DNA from: Mesaphorura yosii
Lineage: Eukaryota; Arthropoda; Collembola; Poduromorpha; Tullbergiidae
Direction of reading: 5' to 3'
DNA: 64,000 nt
Assembly (NCBI GenBank): GCA_009869945.1
Contig: WIXG01000368.1
Span: forward strand, 1-64,000
Part shown: positions 1-11,851 of the stretch, one piece after another
Numbering within the stretch: the first letter of the stretch is position 1
Layout: every line of letters starts with the position of its first letter
Made by a program: the position numbers and the translations under genes
Notes under the pieces: generated by a model
Databases searched by the model: none
Told to the model about the DNA's origin: nothing
What the model saw: the letters and a program-made list of their open reading frames with translations, nothing else

Positions 1-1802
1 AAAGGGACGATGTCATTTTTGTAGAGTCCATGAATTGTGTAAATTTGGTAGAATTGCGGGGGACAAATTTTAAAAGTCCCATCCATTAGCCAAGTCTCGC
101 AGTTTGCAAGTCTGCTCAAGCTCTTAATTGTTGCAAATACCAGTATCCTGTCGTTCCCTGTACTGTCGTGCTGAAGAAAACTCTCATTATTGAGGCTAAC
201 TTTAAGAGATTCTGGTATTACGATTTCCGCTCTTGTCTTCCCCAAGCTGATTTCTCCAGTGACCTTCCGTTTTGCCCGCAAAATTTTTCTCTTCAGATTC
301 TCGTTCGAGCCTAGGCCATCAGCAATGGACGGTGACCCAACGGTCATAATTTCAATTTGGCTGATGACTTCTGCTGTTGGCATTGTTGGCTGTGAAATAG
401 CCAATTCCTTTCCTTTTGACAGGATTTCTTTTACCTTCGCCCTGAAATGACATAAACAAATACATAAAATTTCGAGAATCCTAGTAAAGTTGAGACGGTC
501 ACGATGCTTACTTTGTGCTGTCCATATCGTGATTATGTTCATTCCTCAGGACGGCTTCTCCATTGCTAATCTTAAGCGTGGCTCGGCAGTTTTTCTTTTT
601 GTTCACACAACATCAGTACGTGGTTCCACCATGATCTTTGTTTATCATAAAAATGTATCCGTCCACGACAGCTTGGCGCTTGCTTTTCGCACTGTTCACA
701 TACTTGAATTCAACTTTTGACATCTTGAAACTATAGCGAATTTGCCAGCAGTAATCAGCACAGAGGACAACTGGGTGGGCGACCTACTTACTAGAACACC
801 AAATGCACTTTGAAATGCGAAGCGTTCTCTTGTAGTCGAGCAAATGCTCTTTCGCGATAGTGGATAGTCGCATTCAAGGACATTCGCACTAGTACCCCAA
901 TCGCGCCTGGGGCTATTCGCACTGGTGCCGTCGCGCTCGTGGTAGTTCGCACTCCCGATTTTCGCACTCGTGACATAGGACCCTAACATGTTGCAAAAAT
1001 CCAACAGTCGAGTTTGGTTGGGATTGATGTCTCTTTACCTAACATGGCTGGATGGATTGTCTTCGTCATTCGCACGGGTCTCTCCTTCGCCAAGAGTATC
1101 CTCCTGATCTTCAGATTCTAATTTTATGGTAACTTGATCTGGAATATCGGACACAAACTCGCCCAGCCCATACGACAAGTTTTGTGGTGATGCACCTCTT
1201 GATTGAAATTCTGACCCTGGCAAAGAGCAATCATTTCATCACTGCCTTGAAATACTTTTAGAATTCTCTTTCTCGGTTCTGAAATTTTTAGACCACACAA
1301 AATTACCTGGCATGATCAACCCACGCAATCTTTCGACCACGGATGGGTTCCGAAAATGTACGCTGTCTGCCGGGCATCGTTGTTGACATTTGATTTGAGA
1401 CTCGAACTGGGACCGCCAGGTATCAATTTGTTCCTGAAGCCTGGTAATCTGAACGTACAACTCTGCCACAGCATCTATTGCCAACAAACACTGTCGACAA
1501 AACACTTTCGTATACATTTTCAAGCCCTCCAGTACGGCCTCCGCTTCAGCTGACGGTAGATTTAGTATCCTACAGAATACTCTTTTGTGACCTCCGCGTG
1601 TGCAGGTGGAATCAAGCTGACTTGTTTTTGAATCCGTCACGACTAGATCTATCGGAGATCCACAGTCAACTCCATTTACCTTTTTGCAAAACCCATTCAC
1701 TAGAAGTTTGTCGTGTACGGGGGTCTCGTACGCAGTATCGGTGTCAATTATTAGGTCACTGTTACAAACTAAGCAGTGCCCGAGGTTGAATTCAGATTCC
1801 AT
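1..1802 (-). CDS. ZAD-like / FLYWCH / MULE-transposase fusion gene, 3' end off window, one in-frame stop
   Basis: Four exons join in consistent phase: 1802-1307, 1216-1039, 730-512 and 441 to beyond position 1. Exon 1 encodes a ZAD-like module: a CLVC pair near residue 9, a second pair in FCRQC near residue 101, then a helix. Exon 2 is an acidic linker. Exon 3 is a FLYWCH zinc finger (FKYVNS, DGYIFM, the Cys pair, final HNHD). Exon 4 runs into a MULE transposase domain, with the hallmark stretch WLMDGTFKICPPQFYQIYTI. At codon 264 (613-615) the conserved FLYWCH tryptophan is TGA, so the chain would stop before the transposase part. Proteins with FLYWCH plus MULE domains are usually derived from Mutator-like elements; a ZAD front end suggests a DNA-binding host fusion. 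It is either a recent pseudogene, a sequencing error, or uses an unseen splice form. Family assignment is firm; function is not. Confidence 0.75.
613..615 (-). other. in-frame TGA at the FLYWCH tryptophan
   Basis: In the frame fixed by both flanking splice junctions, the codon after the conserved tyrosine of the FLYWCH finger is TGA, where the family has TGG. Reading continues openly on both sides, through the rest of the finger and the start of the transposase domain. Confidence 0.8.
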
Positions 1803-2259
1803 GCCTAATTACTCACAGTCAGTCTTGATTAAATTGTTGATATTTATTTTTATTGAGAGCCAATCTCCACAAGCAATTTGAATTAGAGAATTCGCGAGAG
1901 CTGAGGCGAGTGGAAGCATCGAGTCTGTCTTTGTTGAGCCATCCAACGGATTTGGACTTGAAAGCGTCGAGTGCAATATATGTTTAAATTGGCAGGATCA
2001 AGTTATAATCAAGTGCATTTGTGTAAATAATTCGTCAATTTGATTTTACGAACTTGATTTAGGTGACTGATTAAAACAGGTACGAACGATGTTGGCTGAA
2101 GCGGAAATCTTTCACCTGAACTCGAATTGGGTTTACGATCTTGAATTCTCAGTTAGTTGACACCTCAACTTTTCAGCTCTTGAGTTGGCCGTGTTCAGTA
2201 TCAAAAAACGATCACATCAGAGCAGGTGTTGACAGGCAAAATCAGAAGATACGGGAGCA
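1803..2259. other. intergenic, shared upstream region of two divergent genes
   Basis: This interval lies between the start of the ZAD-FLYWCH-MULE gene on the minus strand and the start of the serine protease on the plus strand, so it must hold both promoters. I see no convincing TATA box, repeat or extra ORF. Confidence 0.5.
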
Positions 2260-3798
2260 ATGAATTTGTTTGGTTTGATTTGTTTAGTCGCGTGGTGTGG
2301 GACACTTTGCTTTGCGTTGGAGATTCCCAGCGAGCAAACTACATTTAATCCCGTTGAAGAAACCACCGTTGTGGAGGAGGAAGTCAATCCGGATGTGCCA
2401 ACCTTCCCAGTGGAGCCAACTGTGTCTCAGTTCCCAGGTGCACCAAGCTCACCGGTGCCAACAGAATCTGCGCCCTTGCGGTTGGACTTATACGCGGGCT
2501 TGCGTGTCGTGAATTCGACAATAATCGGAAATGCACCTTGTCGTAAGTGACTTAGTTCCCAAAACTGTACTGCAGTTTACAGTCCAACAGCTAGAATTCT
2601 GACTGAGTGCAGGTTGTGGAACATCGAAGCTTGGGTTAAAGATAGTAAACGGAGTCCCAGCTCGAATCACTGAGTTACCATGGACGGTTGGTCTCGTTCG
2701 CCCTGGGAAAGGATTTCTCGGACTGGGTGGAACAAGAAAGCCGTTCTGCGGTGGAACTCTCATCAATGACCGCTATGTAAACGAGATCCAGTCAAGTGTT
2801 TGAAAGCTAACCTGATCTGAAGTTGATTTCATTCTGAAACAGGTTCTCACTGCCAGCCACTGTGTTGACGGGACGGCACCCAGCAAAATCAAAGTTTTGA
2901 TGAACCTGCAGGACGATGTCACGACCTTATTTAACCCGTCAAGCGTGTTCATTGCAGATGTCCAGGAAATTAGCATGCATCGAGAATATTCACGGGACAC
3001 GATCGACGTACGTTTACCGGCCCTTGATTTTTAATCTTCCTGTTTTTCATGCATTAGCATTATCCATCATCTGTCGCAGAACGATGTGGCACTCATCAAG
3101 CTCGCGCGCCCAGTTGCGCTGAATGACCCAAAAACGAATATTGCTCCTGCATGTCTGCCTGCTAACAATGACAACGATTACAGTGGACAGAACGCAACCG
3201 TGGCAGGTCAGTAATTAATATCTCAATCAACCTGAGTCTCTGTTCGGCCATCGCATTAGCCGCTCTGATTCGTGTGCGCAGGTTGGGGAACCATTTTCTC
3301 ATTTGGCCCACAGTCTCTTGGTCTGCAGAAGGTCGATGTTCCAATCATAAGCAACCGAGTTTGCAACACAGAAACCCAGTACACGGATAAAATCTCGGAC
3401 AATATGCTCTGTGCTGGATTTCTGAAGGAAGGCGGCAAGGACTCATGTCAGGGTGATTCTGGTGGGCCGCTAATCGTGAGAGATGCGGCTAGTGATAGAA
3501 ATACGTTAGTTGGAATCGTGTCTTGGGGTAAATATTGCCTTGCGTTGGCTATTTCTTGAATTTGTTCATAGCATAATTTTTCCAACTTGGATATTACTAT
3601 TCTATTTCAGGTTATGCCTGCGCCCAGCCATTTGCGCCAGGAGTGTACACTCGAGTTGGAAGTAAGAATCATTTCATTACCTTACCCGCTCTGGATGGCA
3701 CTTCTTGAGAATTTAATTTTGTTTCCGCACCCTTAATGATAGGATACCCAGCCTGGATTCTGGACCGCACGAAAGATGCTGAATGGTGTGGACAATAA
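2260..3798 (+). CDS. secreted trypsin-like serine protease (S1)
   Basis: Seven exons (2260-2542, 2613-2776, 2843-3007, 3080-3206, 3282-3527, 3611-3661, 3743-3798) give 363 residues. The start is followed by a signal peptide (FGLICLVAWC) and a Pro/Glu/Thr-rich propiece of about 70 residues. A Cys just before the activation site could tether the propiece. The mature enzyme begins IVNGVPARI. The triad is complete: His in LTASHC, Asp in NDVALIKL, Ser in CQGDSGGP. The residue six before the Ser is Asp, which in this family gives trypsin-like preference for Arg/Lys. The protein ends WILDRTKDAEWCGQ. Domain order fits an extracellular digestive or haemolymph protease. AATAAA at 3995 probably ends the transcript. 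Natural substrate cannot be read from sequence. Confidence 0.9.
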
Positions 3799-4152
3799 GA
3801 ATATCCAATCCTCTTGTAATGTGTTGATTGATGTGATGAAGTCGCAGACGCTAACCAGCACCTTCAAAATTAATACCTTATAAGATGTAAGGTATTATCA
3901 CTTCCCCGAGCACCTTCACATTTATAATAAGATAAATCTACTTTTGAGGAACAAAGGAAACGGTTGCTCATTGCGCGAGGCTCGCTGAACTTGAAATAAA
4001 ACTTTTGACCAGTCGCACTTGTCAAAACAAAACCATTTGACTCGTTTCTAATTATCTTCCCGAAATTATCATTGCCACAATCACAAATTGCCGTAGTTAG
4101 CAGTGATCGGGTGAGGTGGTAATTGCATTGGCGGCATTATAACAGAGTAATT
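3799..4152. other. intergenic with polyadenylation signal
   Basis: AATAAA at 3995-4000 is in place for the protease mRNA. The remainder should contain the promoter and leader of the downstream zinc-finger gene. No other feature is evident. Confidence 0.5.
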
Positions 4153-6052
4153 ATGGATCTGGGTCCAACCCACGAGCAACCAGAAGAACTGCCCTGGCCC
4201 CGATGTTTTAATTGCTTTCACCACATTATCAAACCCAAATCGGAACCATTGGACGTGGATGCAGAAGAACTGCCCACATGTACCGTTGATAGCGAAGGGA
4301 ATCTAATCTCAGTCAGCTCAATTAAGACGCACCAGAATAGCTCCAATAAACCCTCGTGCCTCAATCGACTCGTTTACGCGTTCGAACTGCAACCCAGCGC
4401 AATTGAAGCCCTGATCAGGGCCGTGGGCGATGAAAGCGACGTGGATTTGTGTGATTCTTGTAATGTGCTTCTGACATCCATGTACACGGCTCGTCAGTTA
4501 TTCCTGCAAGCAACTAGTCAGGAGTCAAGCCTCTTGCAAATTCTCAACAGTGATCGGACTGCTGAAACTGACACCAAGAAGCAGGGTGTCAAACGTAAAT
4601 CTGCGAACCAGTCGAGACATAAATCGGGCAGGAGTCCTACTAAGAGCCGCAGAGTCAGCAACGTTGTCGACGACTCGAGTTGGGAGCCTAACGATGGCAA
4701 TCATTTCCAGGACCAGCATCATCATGACTCTGACTCTGACCCACGTGATGCACTACAGGATGGCCCACAGTCGCCACAATGGATTATTCCGGCCACATCA
4801 CAGAGGGAAGAAACAAGTCTGATCTCTTCAATGAGAAAGCAAGCGGTTGTTCTTTTAGAAAGAATCGATGCGGCAAGAAAGTTGAAACCAGGCCCGCGAT
4901 CACGATGCATAAAATTAAAGAATGAAACTGAATGCAGGTCAATCCGGGAGACTAAACTGAAGCCATCCAATTCAAGGGACGCTGAGAAATCGCCGGTGAC
5001 GCGGAGCAAAAGGGAAAAGTCTGCCAAGAAATCGTCTACCAATTCAGCCAAAATAGGGGAAACCAAATCTACGAATTGCCCGAAATGTGGGAAGATATTC
5101 TCCTCCGCCCACTCTGTGAATAAGCACTTAGAAAAGAATGCGTGCAACAGCAATAAAAGCCGACTTGCAGCGCCCGATCAACCTGACATTCCTTCCAGCA
5201 TATGCTACACGTTCACGTGCCCGATTTGTGGCAATCCTTCATTGGCAACGGGAGGAGGTAGATTGGAGCAGCACCTAAGAACTCACATGAATGCGGACGA
5301 AAGGGCGAAGGAGCTGATTTGTTGTAGTATCCATCACAAGACTTTAAGTAAGATCTGCATCCATTCAAATATGTATGCGAAAGCAAATCTATACACGGTT
5401 TTGCTGGAATAGCTATCTTTAATTTTCACATTTCCAGAGGATCTTGGATTGCACCGAAAGAGCGCCCAGTGCACTGCTGCCAAGGTAGTAGCGCCGTTGA
5501 ACCGGCCAAATGCGAAGAAAATGAGCATGTGCCCCGTTTGTGGTAAAATAATTTATAGTGTCGTCCCGAGTGCGTTGAAACATCATATGGATTTGGTCCA
5601 TGCAAGAGTATCCAACTACGTTTGTAATATTTGCGGTCGCCCTTGTCCAAATAACAAAACACTTCGTGAGCATGAATTGACCCATCTCAGTCGAGAGGAT
5701 CGACAAGCTTTGAAGGCTGACCGAGTTCGAAGCCAACTGTGCCAGCTCTGTGGAAAGGCATTCTATAAGAAAGGTGAGTAATACTTCATTACCTTCAGAT
5801 TTTAAGTCAGGAATCACTGAATTCAGCGTGTGTGTGTTTCAATTGATTTTCCTTCCAGAACATCTTCGGCAGCATGCAAACAAGGTTCACAAAATTGCTC
5901 AGCCGGGCGTCCGGCGTTTCATGGAAGTTGTCAAAGCTCAATCGGAGCTAGAAGAGTCCAGCAAGACAGAACCAGTCGAAATTGTTCCGTACGGGTCGCT
6001 TCAAGCACAACCAGTCGGTGAAGTGGAAGCAGAACACAAAAGGAAGACGTGA
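4153..6052 (+). CDS. ZAD-like C2H2 zinc-finger protein (5 fingers)
   Basis: Three exons (4153-5347, 5438-5773, 5859-6052) encode 574 residues. An in-frame ATG at 4123 would add ten residues; I prefer the second because it sits directly before the conserved region. Residues about 13-120 resemble a ZAD dimerisation module, with a CFNC pair, a helical middle, and a second pair in LCDSCN. A long basic and acidic linker follows with a short His/Asp/Ser run. C2H2 fingers then begin CPKCGKIF, CPICGN, CPVCGKII, CNICGRPC and CQLCGKAF; the last is split by intron 2. The tail is charged and ends KRKT. In insects ZAD-C2H2 proteins are nuclear DNA-binding regulators; targets are unknown here. Two other loci in the window carry a related N-terminal module. 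Confidence 0.85.
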
Positions 6053-6339
6053 GTTTGATTGGACGAGCCTAATTTCATGTTTGACTCTACTCTGCTACCC
6101 CTACATGGGTACAGTGGTGAAATGAAGACTGTCAAGTGTCAAGACAAGACTAAAAGGCGACTCATGAATGTCATGAATATTAGATTCCAACGTTAGCATG
6201 TCAGTGTCACAACTCCAAGTTATAAGTAATGTATTCATTTCTTGTTATATGGCCTTTTCGTTTATCGGTTTATAGAGTTGAATTTTATTCTTATATTGAA
6301 TAAACAGTTTACATGATTCAGGTTCCCGATGGAGCCACG

Positions 6340-7266
6340 CTAAATTGGCGTAGAAAGCGACTCTGCTCGAATTACTTTCCTCACTTCTTCTTTGCGGTAT
6401 TTGCCAGGATTTTGCAGCGCTTCGTGAGCCGAAACAACGCAGAGCAGCCCGTATAGCCACAATGCGCAAAGGATAAGGCCAACTACCCCGGGAATCAGTG
6501 GAAAGAGCGAAATGTGTCCAAGAATAGCCAGCGCCAGCTATTAAAATGCCAAAATGAGAATTGTCAACAAAATGTTCTGCTGCAATTAAAGCCAATTTAA
6601 CTAGTGCCCAAAATCTACGAGTAATCAAGCTTTTCTTACGTCCACTGCAAATAAGATCGTGCAAACCGGCAAAATGAAGAGGGTCGCATGAATCCACGTT
6701 GTCATCATATTTGGTCGATACTTCATTTAGAAAGACAAAGATCTTATAAATTATTATGCAATTGTAATTGGAAAATGAATTTTCTCCGTACCTTAAGAGC
6801 GCCGGTTAGCATAACGTTGCTCACGATAATGTACATGACGGCCACGACTGACAGAGCCAGATTTCTCCACCAAATACCTGCGCGCAAATCGCAAATGAAT
6901 GTATAGAAATAGAAATCAACTCAAGCTGACAGCGAAAGCAATACTCAAAACGTAAGGCAGACGGCCCTCACCTGCCAGAATCATTGTCGTCAAGCCTTCG
7001 GCGTCCTTGGCGATTGAGCTTATGTTGAAGTGGAGAGGAATAATGTCGTCGGTCAAATCGTCCCAGAAGAAGATTTCCAGTATGACGAGAATGTACAATG
7101 CCAAAGAGGCGACCTGTGATAAAGGTAATAAGACAAAGGAAGATTAAAAAGAAAAGATGATGACCCAGAAGTTGGCTGGTTGACTTACGACACAAGCGAA
7201 GCCCGTGACCATTGCTCCCGTCCTTAGATCCAACGATCCACAGCACGTCTGAAAAACAGGCTTCAT
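6340..7266 (-). CDS. four-transmembrane protein, DUF4728/LAPTM-like
   Basis: Five exons (7266-7189, 7113-6972, 6877-6792, 6720-6640, 6537-6340) join in phase and give 194 residues. The start MKPVFQTCCGSLDLRTGA resembles arthropod four-TM proteins of the DUF4728 type, with a Cys-rich cytoplasmic start followed by a Thr-Gly just before helix 1. Four hydrophobic stretches follow: VASLALYILVILEIFF, the segment around SVVAVMYIIVSNVML, ATLFILPVCTILFAV, and GLILCALWLYGLLCVV. The C-terminus is short and charged (KYRKEEVRKVIR). Family members are poorly characterised membrane proteins; the lysosomal LAPTM link is only by topology. The gene is convergent with the zinc-finger gene ending at 6052. Membrane topology is clear; biochemical role is unknown. 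Confidence 0.75.
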
Positions 7267-8492
7267 TCTGGAACGGCGCGACGTCAGTCGATCACGACTC
7301 ACGACACGACCACGCACTGGATCGCGTCACAAAGTGGAACTGAGTGACTGAGCACTTTTATTCGCGTTTGAGTTAACCAGGGAAGAAAACCGTTCGCGTT
7401 CGTGTAATTTGAGACGGTTTGTTTGTTGTCTCATGAGAAGGCTGCGGCAGTGGCTGCACGAAGGAAGGAGAGTCACAGTCACGAACGTGAACGCGCACGG
7501 GGAAATGAAGTGAAGAAACCCGATTCAGTGATACATTTTCTGGGCCAAACCAAGACACGACGCGGCGCACGAAGTATATCATCGTGAGAGTGATAGACTC
7601 GACTCACTAGACGCAAGATAGTAAAGTGGTTGTATAAATAAATATCGACTAACAGCAGCAAAGAGCAACAGCAAGTGCAAGTGATACAAACAGGAGAGGA
7701 AAAAATACGAAATACGAAACATCTTGTTTTAGCTCCTGGTAGATGGTTTAATGTCAAGCCGGTCGCGCGTCGTGGCATTTCTCATATAGCAGAGAGTAAA
7801 AATAAATATAGAAACATTTTGGCAAACGCAAAACCACTTTTACTTTTCTCTTTGCCTGTCTCGGCTTATTTGTCGTACTTCTAACATGCGCCGTGAAGTG
7901 TATGAATTAGTCGAATTCGTGCGGTGTCATTCATCATTTGCGCATTGCGTGCATGCTACGTACGTGATCAAGAGCACGGTACTTCCAGAACTGAGACTTG
8001 CTTACTGCCAAGTCTGCCAATAATTTTGCGATATGTTTGTACACTTACACTGCATTGCGCATTGACTGGTCACTCCTTGCGTTCTCTCTCACCGACTCCA
8101 ATCACAATACTGAAGTGGTTGGATGCATGGAAATCTGTTCTACTCTTTTCGATTCAATTTGAATTCCAAACACGACAGGTCATCAATTCACGCGACCGAC
8201 CGCGGATTGCCTTCGAGAACCTGCAAGTCATTGTAGCTGCTGTTGCCATTCCATTCAGGCACAAACTAGGTGCTTGAGAAAGCCCATAGTAGAATTCATG
8301 GATTGGGACATAAGCACCAAAATTTGCTTGACAAGGTCGCCCGCTTTTATCAGTCGCAAATAGAATATTGTATTAAACTCGCGACTAACAAGCTATAAAT
8401 TGAAATAAACACTGGACAACTACAGCCGTTTAACTTCAGACTCGATTCGGATTCAGAACTCCTACCGCTTTCGCTGCTAGCCTTCCGCAAAG
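7267..8492. other. intergenic between divergent genes
   Basis: This 1.2 kb interval separates the starts of the four-TM gene (-) and the SDR gene (+). A TATAAA-like motif occurs near 8393 followed by TCAGACT near 8436, which could form a core promoter for the SDR. The small ORFs here have no recognisable family, no good splice context, and look spurious. Confidence 0.45.
8391..8442 (+). promoter_or_regulatory. candidate TATA box and initiator of the SDR gene
   Basis: CTATAAATT near 8392 lies about 100 bases before the ATG at 8493. A TCAGACT initiator-like motif is about 43 bases downstream of it, slightly farther than the usual 30. The assignment rests on motif and spacing only. Confidence 0.35.
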
Positions 8493-9823
8493 ATGCAAGC
8501 CTGGGAAATTATTCTGTTACTGCTGGCCATCCTTCTTGCAATTGTCGTTGCACTCATTTGGCTGAAAGTTTACTTGTATTGGATGACTGGCTTCTGCACG
8601 TCGAAAGCGCGACTTGATGGCAAAACGGTCATCATCACAGGCGCAAATATTGGAATTGGATTTGAGACAGCGAAGGACCTGGCAAGACGAGGTGGCAAAG
8701 TTATACTCGCTTGTAGGAGCATTCACAAGGGGAAAGCAGCTTGCAGTAGGTCAAGTCCTTAATTCCATTGAGAAATGGCCGGCTATCAATGTGAATTTAA
8801 TTCGCACAGATGAAATTCGGATGATGACCGGCAGTAAAAACGTGTTTGTGAAGGAGTTGGACGTATCCTCTCTGAAGTCAGTGCGAAAATTCGTACAGGA
8901 AATAATACAAGAAGAACCGCGGCTCGATGTGCTCGTGCTGAATGCTGGAATAGCGTTAGCGAACAAGGAGAAGACAATCACCGAAGATGGGTTCGAGTTG
9001 CACTTTGCAACAAATCACTTCGGACACTTCCTACTCACCAATATGCTAATGGGTGCGTCTGGATGCTTTATTTTGGCACAATTTCATGATAGCCATCGCA
9101 AACCTTTGTATTTTGCCTTTGTTTTCGATTTTCGGCCACAGATTTGATGAAGCGGACTGGCAATGCAAGAATTGTGGTCGTCTCATCTGCTGCGCACTTT
9201 TACGTCAATGAATTCAACCTACAAAATCTGAATGCAGAGATAAAATATGAACGAACTCAAGTTTATAGTCAGACGAAATTGGCGAATATCCTTTTCACGA
9301 GAGAACTGCACCGTCGTCTGCAAGTTGCCGGTCTCTCGAATCAGATTGCAGCCAACTCCCTTCACCCAGGTGCTGTCAGCACGAATATCTTGGAAAATGC
9401 CAAACAGTTTTTACTTTTCAGAATCCTCTCGGTCATTTTTTCGCTTTTCTTTAAGGTATGCCCTATAAAGTTTAATTATCATCGTATTTCTTATGTATGC
9501 CATTTTTGTGGTGTGATTTTGTAGAGTTCATGGGAGGGCGCGCAAACGACAATCCACTTGTGTGTGTCCGAAGATGCTCAAGGGCTATCAGGATTCTATT
9601 GGGACAATTGCAAGGTTTGGCCACTCGCTCAAGCATTTTGTTTCTCATGACCATGACTTCCATGACTAGTCTCAGCGTCTCGTGATTTATAATTAATTAC
9701 CTTTAAAACCAGAAAGCGAAGACTTCGGGAAAGGCCCAGGACGCCCTGCTCGCGAGGCAGTTATGGGATGTCAGTGCAAACTTGGTCAAAATGACTCCTG
9801 AGGAAACGATTCTAGCAAACTAA
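8493..9823 (+). CDS. short-chain dehydrogenase, retinol dehydrogenase 11-14-like
   Basis: Five exons (8493-8745, 8810-9052, 9142-9455, 9525-9614, 9713-9823) give 336 residues. A hydrophobic N-terminus (about residues 4-28) should anchor it to the endoplasmic reticulum. The Rossmann fold shows TGANIGIG near residue 49 for cofactor binding, CRS after strand 2 (typical of NADP users), NAG near residue 126, the catalytic Ser in IVVVSSAA and Tyr/Lys in YSQTK. The segment ANSLHPGAV is the usual family motif after the active site. These enzymes interconvert retinol and retinal or reduce other carbonyls. Exon 3 ends in a hydrophobic loop and exons 4-5 complete the familiar C-terminus. AATAAA lies at 9953. 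The exact substrate cannot be assigned. Confidence 0.9.
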
Positions 9824-10290
9824 GCTCGAGCTTTGCGCCGAACGTGTAGCAATTTAAAGAGAAAGGACTTTGCCCGAATGCCGTAATATTGTATGAAGAT
9901 TCGTCGCCTACATTGTATTTGCTTAAATTGTTGCCCATTCCGTGCCGTTTTCAATAAATTTATAAAATATCGCAACCGCATATGATTTACATAATAGTTT
10001 CACACAGGTTTCTGGCTAAGTTACGGCGTTTTTTTTAATTGCGAGATTTATTCCTTCGAAATTGAAAATAAATAAAGCGATGAGAAGATTTTTAATAATG
10101 ACTAAATTATTCTAACAAAAACATTTAACTAAAATTCGAAAAAGGTATTAGCAGGTAATGTTCACTGCCTAAGGCGAGCAACGTATTCCTGAATATTTAA
10201 TTATAAACAAGTAAGACATGGGGCGCAATATTCCATTAAAAATCAGAATCGTTCTTAAAACACTTGATACAGATCGTGATTTTGTGAAAT
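9824..10290. other. intergenic between convergent genes
   Basis: It holds the 3' ends of the SDR gene (AATAAA 9953-9958) and of the SLC35F6-like gene on the other strand. The sequence is AT-rich. No ORF or repeat stands out. Confidence 0.5.
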
Positions 10291-11851
10291 TCAGGCAGAT
10301 GCTGTTTCGTTTTCGTTTACTGTATTTGGATTAGGAATTGGAGGTTCGAATATTGTGGCTGAAGGAGGTGAAATATCTTGGGCACGCCTTCGTGATGGAA
10401 TCAAGCCCCAGTGCCTCAAAGTTGGAACAATTATTATATTGTTATAAAGACACATTCCAATTAGTAGTGTTACGAAGCCAATCACTTGCAGATAATTGAA
10501 CTCCTGCCAACCAACTCCGAGTGACACAACCCAAATCACCAGCGTGCGAACTGAATCCAATACCATTCGAGTTGTGGCTGACAGCTCCTTCGTCACAGAC
10601 ACACCAGCAAAATTGAAAAAGGCGATGGAAATGATTGTACCTATAAAGCATTTCAATACAACAGTTGCAAGCTGTCATTTCTCCATGAATTAAGCGTAGG
10701 CGGGTGGAGTACCTGTAAAGGCTATGCTCAAGGTGACACTGTTGTGCAATTGAGTAAACCCGTCCAACGCATCTTCCAGGACCATCCGAGGCTCGTTTCC
10801 AAATGGAGCAGGTACATGAATGTAGTACATTGGAACAAGGAGGATTGCTAGCGTTATGAATCCGAAAACTCCTTCCCATCCAACTGCCTGAAGCGCCGGA
10901 ATGTTATGTTTGCTCACATATTTTTCTTCGTACACCATTTGAGTTGCTGATATGATTTGTGCCAGCACAATCAGCAAGTCACCTGAAGATTGATTATTGG
11001 TACCCATATTTAACATATATTTCTGAATGAATGAATGAGTATGAGATTACCAGTTATGATATTGTTGATGGGTTGTGATTCTGCGTTTCCCTTGAATATG
11101 AAATCAGAACAGCCAACAACTGATAGACCAGCGATGATAAAAGCAATGCCGATCCATTGCACTGACTTTAAAATTCTTTCCAGGAATGCAACGGATAACA
11201 ATCCAGTGAAAATGATCACAGCGCCTATGAAATTTAGGTAAGACATACTAGAGGTTGTCAGAAATCAGGTAAATGTCAGAAGAAATCACATAAAGTCATG
11301 GCCATGTCAAAAGTATGAATATTACCTCTAAGCATTTGGAAAGAGCTGGCGTACGTTAAATTGAGGCCTACATACATGATGGAAGTTGCCAACATATCAC
11401 ACATCGCAGGTGGAAAAAATATAAAAGGATTGAAAGACTGATTCCCAGCTACTAATGGCACAACGTCTTCCAATTCACCCTAAGAAATGGCAGCAAAATA
11501 ATCAAATTAATAAATTATTAATTGGTACTTAACGAACTTATTTGAACTACTTACGGCTCTCCTTTTCTTATAAAAGTAGATCAGCTTAAAAGCTACCAGA
11601 CATGTAAATTCACCCAGAAACATAGAACAGGCTTGCAAGAATGGGTGAACGAAGTCTCTTGGCTCTCCGCCATCCTTTCCCACTGACTTGGTGTTATCAG
11701 CCCATCTGCAATTTATTAAGTCGTTATTGCAGCATAGTCGGAGAAAACCAAAAGCATAGGATGAATTAGCTTACTTTGTACTCAGAGTATTCAGAGATCC
11801 AGTGATGACCATCACAACAGCTATCACCAATTGCTTGTGTGTCCACGCCAT
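10291..11851 (-). CDS. SLC35F6-like membrane transporter
   Basis: Six exons (11851-11775, 11705-11555, 11479-11326, 11224-11051, 10982-10713, 10640-10291) join in phase to 391 residues, close to the 371 of human SLC35F6. About ten hydrophobic helices are visible. Typical stretches are HPFLQACSMFLGEF in helix 2, LNLTYASSFQMLRGAVIIFT around helix 4, and LAQIISATQMVYEEKYV in the second half. The second EamA-like repeat includes the segment GVSVTKELSATTRMVLDSVR. The C-terminal tail is hydrophilic, Pro/Asn-rich. Human SLC35F6 is reported in lysosomal and mitochondrial membranes; its substrate is not settled, so none is claimed here. The start MAWTHKQL is the first ATG and leads directly into helix 1. 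Confidence 0.9.

Noticed and set aside
7924..8277. 117-codon open frame upstream of the SDR gene
   Set aside because: No recognisable domain and lies in the promoter region of a well supported gene.
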